DNA of 16,065 bases, taken from the NCBI GenBank assembly GCA_014239505.1, contig JAAZYT010000030.1:1-16065 (forward strand), read 5' to 3'. The notes under the pieces are model-generated. The model was not told the DNA's origin. It saw only the letters and a list, made by a program, of their open reading frames with translations, and ran no database searches. The translations under genes and the position numbers were made by a program. This DNA is from Fidelibacterota bacterium. Lineage in GTDB: Bacteria; Fidelibacterota; Marinisomatia; Marinisomatales; TCS55. This document shows, one piece after another, positions 6,863 through 13,613 of the stretch. Each line of letters starts with the position of its first letter. Positions within the stretch are counted from its first letter, which is position 1.

Positions 6863-8109
6863 TACCAAATGAAATTCCTAGAAAAGAGCCTAAAGTTAGA
6901 ATAGGTATTATACTACCTAGTGACGGTATAAAAATACTTAGATGCTCATTTTCAGATCCTCAATGTTATGAAATTGAAACCAGTGCTAAAATCCTCCCTT
7001 CATGCAAAAATAAAAAAGAATTAAATATTGAGATTAATGATAATAACATTATAATTCCTGAGCTTTCACTAAAGGATAAAAGTATTAAGCTTATTCCATC
7101 TATTCTTGATGAAAATCCATTTGTTAAGATTAATGAAGTTCCAGCTGGACGAGGTTTTCATTGGGAGAAAAAAATTGATCTATCTTACTGGGGAACTATT
7201 GAGTTCTCATATTTTAAAAAAAATATTATAGTCATCAATGAATTGCCTCTGGAAAAGTATTTAAAATGTGTTGCTACTTCAGAAATGAGTGCAATCTGTC
7301 CACAAGAATTTTTAAAAGCTCAGTATATAGTTGCTAGATCATGGCTTTTAGCAAATATTGAACGTAAACACATACATCTTGGTTTTGATATATGCAATGA
7401 TGATTGTTGTCAGCGTTATCAGGGGATTTTGAATACCACAAAAACGTCAAATGAAATAGCTGATTTAACTTTTGGCCAAGTGATTACTTATGAGAATAAA
7501 ATTTGCGATGCTCGTTACTCAAAATCATGTGGAGGCATTACTGAAAATTTTGAGAATGTTTGGGTTGGAAATAAAATCTCATATCTCAATTCAATTAATG
7601 ATACGAATTCTAAAGGTATTTCGTATTGCAGCACAGATATTGTTCCAGAGTCTTCACTCAAAGCTTACATAGGTACTGTTGATGATGAAGGAAAATATTA
7701 CAGGTGGATTTACAGGATTAATAACAATAACTTAATTTCTTCTTTAAAGATCAATTTTAGTTTAGATGTAAAAAAAGTTTTAGGTCTTAACCCTACTAAA
7801 ATAGGAGCTTCTGGTAGAATTATTAGACTTGAAATTATATTCCTCAATATTGAAGATAGTACTCAAAATATTGAAATTAACTCAGAATATGAAATTAGAA
7901 AAATTCTTTCACCCACTTTTTTGTATAGCTCAGCTTTTACCGTTAATAAAATTAATGATGAATTTATTTTAGAAGGAAAAGGATGGGGACATGGAGTTGG
8001 ATTATGTCAGATTGGTGCTTTGGGTATGGCTTTATCAAAAAAAGGAGCTAAATTAATTTTAAACCATTATTACCCTGGTGCAAAAATAAATACTATTTAT
8101 AATAAATGA
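6844..8109 (+). CDS. SpoIID/LytB-domain protein (lytic-transglycosylase family) without signal peptide
   Basis: The 421-residue protein has all marks of the SpoIID domain: ATSEMSA with the catalytic-type Glu147, KAQYIVARSW (158-167), a His/Cys cluster (His176, His178, and FDICNDDCCQ at 181-190) where SpoIID binds zinc, SKSCGGITENFENVW (226-240), GKGWGHGVGLCQIGA (378-392) and NHYYPGA (407-413). SpoIID of sporulating Firmicutes cleaves peptide-free glycan strands; relatives such as LytB enhance amidases. An in-frame stop at 6838-6840 forces the start to TTG 6844 (19-bp overlap with the kinase) or TTG 6856, and neither choice yields a signal peptide or membrane anchor. With 12 cysteines it fits a reducing compartment. 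It sits in the kinase operon and shares an ATGA overlap with the AmpG-like permease, so it may act on imported muropeptides in the cytoplasm. Family call firm; location and substrate inferred. Confidence 0.88.
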   Translation: MDGKLLIPNEIPRKEPKVRIGIILPSDGIKILRCSFSDPQCYEIETSAKILPSCKNKKELNIEINDNNIIIPELSLKDKSIKLIPSILDENPFVKINEVPAGRGFHWEKKIDLSYWGTIEFSYFKKNIIVINELPLEKYLKCVATSEMSAICPQEFLKAQYIVARSWLLANIERKHIHLGFDICNDDCCQRYQGILNTTKTSNEIADLTFGQVITYENKICDARYSKSCGGITENFENVWVGNKISYLNSINDTNSKGISYCSTDIVPESSLKAYIGTVDDEGKYYRWIYRINNNNLISSLKINFSLDVKKVLGLNPTKIGASGRIIRLEIIFLNIEDSTQNIEINSEYEIRKILSPTFLYSSAFTVNKINDEFILEGKGWGHGVGLCQIGALGMALSKKGAKLILNHYYPGAKINTIYNK

Positions 8110-9359
8110 TGAAAAATATTAAAACCCAAGGTTGGTCATGGGTTCCTTCCATATACTATGCTGAAGGACTTCCTTATGCGATTGTAATAATTGTTTCAAC
8201 TATAATGTATAAAAATTTAGGTCTTACCAATACTGAAATTGCACTATATACCAGTTGGTTATACTTACCTTGGGTTATAAAACCATTGTGGAGTCCTTTA
8301 GTTGAAATTCTAAAAACAAATCGTTTTTGGATTATATCGATGCAAATTATAATTGGAAGCTGTCTAGCAGGTATTGCCCTAACACTTCCCTCTTCAAATT
8401 TTTTACAATATTCTTTAGCATTCATGTGGCTTTTAGCATTTAGTTCGGCAACACATGATATAGCTGTTGATGGTTTTTATATGATGGCTTTGCCTTCTAA
8501 AAGTCAAGCATGGTTCATTGGTATTAGAAATACATTTTACCGATTTGCAATATTAACAGGACAAGGGTTAATTGTGATTCTTGCTGGCGTATTTCAAAAT
8601 TGGACTGGCGATATCTTTCGTGCATGGTCAATATTGTTTATCTGTTTATCAATTTTATTTTTAATATTTGGATTATACCACTCATGGCGCTTACCTCATC
8701 CAATATCTGATTCTTTAAAACAGAATTTGAATATTAATAAAATATTTCAAAATTATTTTAAGATCTTTAAATCATTTTTTACCAAACCTAATGCTATAAC
8801 TGCTATTTCATTTATGCTACTTTATCGTTTAGGAGAAGCACAACTATCAAAGATAGCCCCCCTTTTCATGTTAGATTCAATTGATAATGGTGGTCTCGGA
8901 TTATCAAATATTCAATTAGGGTTTATAAATGGAACGATTGGCCTTATTTTACTTACTCTCGGTGGTATTCTCGGTGGATTTCTAATTTCAAAACATGGAT
9001 TAAAACATTGGATTTTCTGGATGGCAATTGCAATGAAATTTCCAGATTTTGTTTATGTTTATATGGCTTCAGCACAACCTGAAAGTTTTTTATTAATATC
9101 ATCTCTTGTTGCTATTGAACAATTTGGCTATGGATTTGGTTTTACAGCTTATCTAGTATATACAATGCTTTATTCTGAAGGAAAACATAAAACTGCTCAT
9201 TATGCTATATGCACAGGCTTTATGGCTCTAGGAATGATGCTCCCTGGGATGATGAGTGGAATCCTACAAGATATACTAGGTTATCAAACCTTTTTTATTT
9301 GGATTATTATTACTACAATTCCTGGAATCTTAATCATAAAACTATTAAAAATTAAATGA
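8106..9359 (+). CDS. AmpG-like MFS permease (muropeptide or siderophore-type substrate)
   Basis: The 417-residue hydrophobic protein has about 12 membrane segments and matches the AmpG/PAT branch of the major facilitator superfamily in Bacteroidota: WVPSIYYAEGLPYAIV (residues 12-27), the TM2-TM3 segment LYLPWVIKPLWSPLVE (52-67), and SSATHDIAVDGFYMMALP (about 113-130), which is the family's most conserved block. AmpG carries GlcNAc-1,6-anhydro-MurNAc(-peptide) from periplasm to cytoplasm for peptidoglycan recycling; sister groups carry siderophores or acetyl-CoA. The start overlaps the SpoIID stop (ATGA) and the stop overlaps the next start (ATGA), so all four genes of the plus operon are translationally coupled. 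Its company (SpoIID, amino-sugar kinase, opposite NagZ and amidases) makes muropeptide import the most likely role. Two ATGs stand in tandem at 8106 and 8109; either could be used. Confidence 0.87.
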   Translation: MMKNIKTQGWSWVPSIYYAEGLPYAIVIIVSTIMYKNLGLTNTEIALYTSWLYLPWVIKPLWSPLVEILKTNRFWIISMQIIIGSCLAGIALTLPSSNFLQYSLAFMWLLAFSSATHDIAVDGFYMMALPSKSQAWFIGIRNTFYRFAILTGQGLIVILAGVFQNWTGDIFRAWSILFICLSILFLIFGLYHSWRLPHPISDSLKQNLNINKIFQNYFKIFKSFFTKPNAITAISFMLLYRLGEAQLSKIAPLFMLDSIDNGGLGLSNIQLGFINGTIGLILLTLGGILGGFLISKHGLKHWIFWMAIAMKFPDFVYVYMASAQPESFLLISSLVAIEQFGYGFGFTAYLVYTMLYSEGKHKTAHYAICTGFMALGMMLPGMMSGILQDILGYQTFFIWIIITTIPGILIIKLLKIK

Positions 9360-10483
9360 ATGAATCAAACAAACGTCTATTTGCACTAGATACTTTTCGT
9401 GGAGCTACAATCATGCTAATGATTTTAGTTAATAATCCTGGAACTTGGTCTCATATTTATTCACCATTAAGACATGCCAAATGGCATGGTTGTACACTAA
9501 CAGATTTAGTCTTTCCATTCTTTTTATTTATTATGGGCGTGGCCATGCGTTTTACATTTGAAAAATATGAAATATGTAATAAATATGGTCCACTCTACAA
9601 GAAAGTCTTTTCACGGTCAATTACTATTTTTATTCTAGGATTATTACTAAATGCATTTCCTTTCATTCGACAAGATTGGGATTGGTCTTCATTAAGGATA
9701 TTGGGTGTTTTGCAGCGTATTGCTTTAGTTTATTTATTCGCAAGTATTATTGTAATTAAACTCGATATTAAAGGGATCATAAAAACATCTACTTTCTTAC
9801 TATTTGGTTATTGGTTAGTATTATATTTATCTGGACTGATTAATGGAGTAGAACCATATGCCCTAAATTCTAATTTAGTTTTATATGTAGATAAGTTTAT
9901 TTTAGGTGAAAGTCATTTATGGACTGGAAATGGTATTCCTTTTGACCCTGAAGGTTTATTAAGCACTATACCTGCAATTGTAACAACACTTATTGGCTTT
10001 TTAGTTGGAACAATGATAAAAACTGCAACTGATCAAAGAGATAATTGTCAAAAAATGGCTATTCTAGGATCTATATTTATAATAATTGGTTGGATATGGG
10101 GATTATTCTTTCCCGTAAATAAAGCTTTATGGACAAGCTCTTATGTCCTATTCACCGTAGGAATTGGAATATTAATTTTAACAAGTATGATATGGCTTAT
10201 TGATATTAAAAAGATTCATAAATGGGCAAAACCTTTTATTGTGTATGGATCGAATTCAATTTTCATTTTTGTAATTTCTGGAATATGGACAAAAATTCTC
10301 TTAAATATTAATTTCAATCTAAATGGTAAAATAATTTCAGGGTATTCATACTTATACCAAACTATATTTATGCCTTTAGCTATAGATACGAATAGTTCTT
10401 TACTATTTGCATTATTTCATATTGTTATATTTTGGATAATACTTGCATTTATGTATAAAAAAAGAATTTTTATTAAAGTATAA
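9356..10483 (+). CDS. NagX-like transmembrane N-acyltransferase (heparan-alpha-glucosaminide N-acetyltransferase family)
   Basis: The 375-residue protein has about 10-11 membrane segments. Its N-terminal signature is clear: RLFALDTFRGATIMLMILVN (residues 7-26) followed by NNPGTW, LRHAKWHGCTLTD (38-50) and VFPFFLFIMG (52-61), as in COG4299/DUF5009, the family of human HGSNAT and bacterial NagX. HGSNAT moves an acetyl group across a membrane to the amino group of terminal glucosamine. Bacterial NagX lies in chitin/GlcNAc gene sets, where its reaction is less certain. The gene overlaps the AmpG-like gene by 4 bp and is the last gene of the plus operon, converging with the EamA gene 14 bp away. 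A role in re-acetylating de-N-acetylated amino sugars at the inner membrane would suit this locus, but this is inference. Confidence 0.87.
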   Translation: MNESNKRLFALDTFRGATIMLMILVNNPGTWSHIYSPLRHAKWHGCTLTDLVFPFFLFIMGVAMRFTFEKYEICNKYGPLYKKVFSRSITIFILGLLLNAFPFIRQDWDWSSLRILGVLQRIALVYLFASIIVIKLDIKGIIKTSTFLLFGYWLVLYLSGLINGVEPYALNSNLVLYVDKFILGESHLWTGNGIPFDPEGLLSTIPAIVTTLIGFLVGTMIKTATDQRDNCQKMAILGSIFIIIGWIWGLFFPVNKALWTSSYVLFTVGIGILILTSMIWLIDIKKIHKWAKPFIVYGSNSIFIFVISGIWTKILLNINFNLNGKIISGYSYLYQTIFMPLAIDTNSSLLFALFHIVIFWIILAFMYKKRIFIKV

Positions 10484-10497
10484 ATTTATCCATCAAA

Positions 10498-11337
10498 TTA
10501 TCTTCTTAAAGAAAAATAAATTGAAGATAAAATGATTAAAGCACCAATTATATAATTAGTCACATTAATCAATTTTGAAAAAAAGATAATCTCAATAAGA
10601 AGTCCTAAAGGGATGACTAAATTATTCATAACGGCTAAAGTACCATTGCTCACTAAAACTGAACCACGGTTCCACAAGTAATAACCTAATCCAGACGCAA
10701 TAGCCCCTAACCATAATACTAGTAACCATTGTGTTATGGATTTTGGATAGGTTAAAGAATCTATCATAATTAATGAGCCTAAAGATGCTATTATTATTGC
10801 ACCAAAATAAAAATAAACAAATTCATTTAAATTATAATCCAGACTTGAATTATTTTTAATATATCTTCTATAAAGAACCTGTCCTAAAGCAAAAGAAAAA
10901 TTTGCTCCTTGAATTAATACAAATCCTTTAACATCTAATAATTGAACATCTGTTATTCTAATAATTAATGAACCTATTACACTTAATATGCTTAAGCATA
11001 AAAAGAACTTCTTGATTTTTTTTTGAAAAAAATCTGAAACTATTGTCACATAAATTGGCGTAAAAATTGTAAATAACAATATTTTCTCTACATTGATAAA
11101 ACTAAAAGCATTTAAATAAAAACTGTACATAAATCCAATTTGAATAGCACCAATACCTGTAATTTGTATCATTCTTTTTTTACTGATTTTTATATCAGCA
11201 AATGGTAAAAAAATCAAAAATGAAATAATAAGCCTTAGTAGAGAGAGACTCCAAGGATCAATTGTAGAAGATAAATAATTACCAATAATACTAAATGATA
11301 ATGCCCAAATAATTGTTGAAATAATAAGAAAAATCAT
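10498..11337 (-). CDS. EamA/DMT-superfamily permease
   Basis: The 279-residue hydrophobic protein has about 10 membrane segments arranged as two EamA repeats (about residues 1-130 and 140-278), the normal size for the drug/metabolite transporter superfamily. Typical marks are IIWALSFSIIGNYL at the first helix, SLLRLIISFLIFLP (about 32-45), and GLGYYLWNRGSVLVS (about 216-230) in the second repeat, followed by a segment where P..L..E is conserved. It is the last gene of the minus-strand group, 49 bp downstream of the DUF5916 B stop codon, with a weak GAG ribosome-binding site five bases before the ATG. Members export amino acids or other small metabolites. The substrate cannot be told here and no neighbour suggests one. 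No terminator-like hairpin is visible in the 14-bp gap after its stop. Confidence 0.87.
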   Translation of the reverse strand: MIFLIISTIIWALSFSIIGNYLSSTIDPWSLSLLRLIISFLIFLPFADIKISKKRMIQITGIGAIQIGFMYSFYLNAFSFINVEKILLFTIFTPIYVTIVSDFFQKKIKKFFLCLSILSVIGSLIIRITDVQLLDVKGFVLIQGANFSFALGQVLYRRYIKNNSSLDYNLNEFVYFYFGAIIIASLGSLIMIDSLTYPKSITQWLLVLWLGAIASGLGYYLWNRGSVLVSNGTLAVMNNLVIPLGLLIEIIFFSKLINVTNYIIGALIILSSIYFSLRR

Positions 11338-11386
11338 ATACTCAATCTAAAATTAAGCAAAGCTAAAACCTTTAAAATTTATATTT

Positions 11387-13582
11387 TTAGTTCAAAGCAT
11401 CAAAAAGATAACTGTACTTTATCACGAATGATTTAGTACTGTTGGCAATTGGAATCCCATCATAGTCCTGAGATTGATTATAAACAATATAAAGACCTGT
11501 TGCTGCTGATTGTTGCCAAATAAATCGCCAGTTCATAGAATATTGATCAGATTGATTATTATATTGGAGTAAAGATTGAATATATATTTTTGGTGTAATT
11601 GCGTATGTTAAACGAGATCGAATCAAATGCGTAATGAAATCACCTTCAGGCAGATTTACATCATTATATTTAGATATTACCTCAGAAGTAAATCGATCTC
11701 CAAATCTATAACGTAATGTTGTGTCCGTATTTTTTCTTTTTCCACTAAAAAATCCACCGGTTTTATTTACTATAATTATACTAAATGGTTTGGTAAGGTT
11801 AGTATTAGTTCTAATATGTAATTCTTTATTGTCATATGTGCCTTTTGGGACAATAACATCCGATACAATTGGAAAAGCTTCTTCAACACCTTCTTTTGTA
11901 AAATTAATCCCTGTATCAATTCGGAAACCATTACGGAATTCCCAATGGTTATCAATATGTAAAAATCCCGTTTGTTGGAAGCCATTATCTAACTTCCAAT
12001 AACCCCAATATGTAATATGAGGTCTAAGTTCTAATAATCCAAATAAATCATTAGGGCGGGTACGGTTTAAAATTCTAAATAAAACTTTTCTATAGCCCAA
12101 ACGTTTAACAAACCCCATCCCAGGATTAAAATTTTCTCCTACTTCAGAATATCTAATCTGATTTGTAAATGACTTCGTATTTCGATTTGCTTCAAGAACA
12201 TATGCGTAAGTATTTTTATTTTCAATATTTTGGGCAGGATCTGTTATAGCAGCAAATGCAGTTAATTGGATCGCTTCTCCAATTCCAAGGGCACCATCAA
12301 AAGAATATGCATTATTAGTATAGCCGTTATCTCCTAAACCTTGACGATTTGTTACCATAGCGCCAAAATGTGTCCGGTTTGGTAATTCTTTTCGTAAACG
12401 GAGAATACTATAATTATCTCCATCAGAAACATCTTTTACTTTTTTAGTACGCATATTTAATGCGCCTACTTTCATTCCTCCAATATTTCCGGTTAACCGT
12501 CCACCACCTAATATGGGAACTTGTTTACCATTAACAATTCCAATTCTACGGCTAAAAAACATTTCAATATCTGGCCCATAATACGTGTTTTCACCAGCGG
12601 AAAAAAGTCCAGCATTCTCTAAAAAGAACCCTCTTTTTTCAGGAAAAAATAAACTAAATCTATCCAAGTTAATTTGTTGCTCATCAGCTTCAACTTGAGC
12701 AAAGTCAGTATTGTATGTTAGATCTAAAGTCAAACTTGATGTCAATCCAACTTTAGCATCTAAACCTAAATCATTATTGGAACTACTAAAAGAGTCTTCT
12801 CCTTTGACATCATTATTATTACCAAGTATGTAGGGCATAACTTTTAAATTTCTACTTGATGGCACATTTATCCCTTTAATTATTCCAGCCAAAGCTAAAC
12901 GATTCAAACTAAATTGTCTTGGTATCGGTGACCAAAAAACATGTTCACTACGCCTTGCTATTGTTCGTTGAAAATTTGCACCCCATGTTTGATTTTTTTT
13001 GCTTGAAAAACGTAATGTTTTAAATGGAATAGCAAATTCTGCACTCCAACCAAAATCTCCAATCTTAGTTTTTACTTCCCAAGCAGCATCCCAATTAATA
13101 TTAAAGTTTGCACCAATCCCTACCGATTGTCTAGTACTACTTATGGACATTCCTTCACCACCGCCACTAACTTGGGCATCATATTCAATCCCACCTGCAT
13201 TAGTACCGAAAACAAATCCGTTTTGTTGATCTTGATATGTATCAAGCACAAACATAAAACTATCTGTATTATTCAATGGAGCATCTCTTCTAGTATCAGT
13301 TATAACAATTTTATTTGGCTCTGAATCATAACAAACTACAGAAACATAAAAAGTCTCTTCCGAATACATAATCTTAACTATAGTTTGTTCAGTTGATGGA
13401 GTGCCTTCATCAGGTGATTTCTGAGTAAAGGTTTTAATTGCTGATATACCTTCCCAAGCTTCATCATTTATAACTTCACCATCAATATTTGGCAAGGTTT
13501 TTGCTTCACTAACCAATGAACTGTTTTGTGAAAATAAATTTCCAAAAAATAATGATAAAACAAATTTATTCAGAATATTAAT
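11387..13582 (-). CDS. DUF5916 outer-membrane protein B, CBM9-like N-terminal domain (start reinterpreted as non-AUG)
   Basis: This is a tandem paralogue of DUF5916 protein A. Mature parts: a CBM9-like domain (PNIDGEVINDEAWEG onward, roughly 190 residues) and a long beta-strand-rich C-terminal domain, probably an outer-membrane barrel, with the family block NTDFAQVEADEQQIN and FFPEKRGFFLENAGLF. The first ordinary start codon is TTG at 13516 (709 residues), which leaves no signal peptide. The open frame continues upstream and encodes ILNKFVLSLFFGNLFSQ, a good signal peptide with cleavage before Gln. From that Gln to PNIDG the spacing is 12 residues, exactly as in protein A. No ATG, GTG or TTG exists between the in-frame stop (13598-13600) and 13516; the best candidate is ATT at 13580-13582, six bases after GGAAAGGG, giving 731 residues against 728 in A. 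A one-base sequencing error is the alternative. It begins 31 bp after the stop of A, so the two are probably co-transcribed. Function unknown. Confidence 0.88.
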   Translation of the reverse strand: MNILNKFVLSLFFGNLFSQNSSLVSEAKTLPNIDGEVINDEAWEGISAIKTFTQKSPDEGTPSTEQTIVKIMYSEETFYVSVVCYDSEPNKIVITDTRRDAPLNNTDSFMFVLDTYQDQQNGFVFGTNAGGIEYDAQVSGGGEGMSISSTRQSVGIGANFNINWDAAWEVKTKIGDFGWSAEFAIPFKTLRFSSKKNQTWGANFQRTIARRSEHVFWSPIPRQFSLNRLALAGIIKGINVPSSRNLKVMPYILGNNNDVKGEDSFSSSNNDLGLDAKVGLTSSLTLDLTYNTDFAQVEADEQQINLDRFSLFFPEKRGFFLENAGLFSAGENTYYGPDIEMFFSRRIGIVNGKQVPILGGGRLTGNIGGMKVGALNMRTKKVKDVSDGDNYSILRLRKELPNRTHFGAMVTNRQGLGDNGYTNNAYSFDGALGIGEAIQLTAFAAITDPAQNIENKNTYAYVLEANRNTKSFTNQIRYSEVGENFNPGMGFVKRLGYRKVLFRILNRTRPNDLFGLLELRPHITYWGYWKLDNGFQQTGFLHIDNHWEFRNGFRIDTGINFTKEGVEEAFPIVSDVIVPKGTYDNKELHIRTNTNLTKPFSIIIVNKTGGFFSGKRKNTDTTLRYRFGDRFTSEVISKYNDVNLPEGDFITHLIRSRLTYAITPKIYIQSLLQYNNQSDQYSMNWRFIWQQSAATGLYIVYNQSQDYDGIPIANSTKSFVIKYSYLFDALN

Positions 13583-13598
13583 AATTAACCCTTTCCAT
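13578..13598 (-). other. Possible 6-codon ORF (MERVNY) overlapping the start of DUF5916 B
   Basis: The only ATG in the gap between the DUF5916 genes (13598-13596) lies in another frame, encodes MERVNY and stops with TAA at 13580-13578. If one G of the ATGGAAAGGG run were absent, this ATG would join the DUF5916 B frame and give MKGLIINILNKFVLSLFFG, a perfect signal peptide. It may therefore mark a one-base insertion (real or a sequencing error) rather than a real peptide. Confidence 0.25.
13589..13596 (-). promoter_or_regulatory. Strong Shine-Dalgarno-like GGAAAGGG deciding the start of DUF5916 B
   Basis: On the minus strand GGAAAGGG is followed after 6 bases by an in-frame ATT (13582-13580), after 12 by another ATT and after 15 by CTG. 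It lies in the gap between the two DUF5916 genes, about 73 bases upstream of the first ordinary in-frame start (TTG 13516), too far to serve it. This supports translation beginning upstream of the TTG. Confidence 0.45.
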
Positions 13599-13613
13599 TA
13601 TTTATTAATTACA

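Noticed and set aside
7490..7672. Open frame inside the SpoIID gene on the same strand.
   Set aside because: Overlaps conserved SpoIID motifs in another frame and shows no recognisable protein features.
10484..10497. Terminator between the converging NagX-like and EamA genes.
   Set aside because: The 14-bp gap and its flanks are A/T runs without a GC-containing stem.
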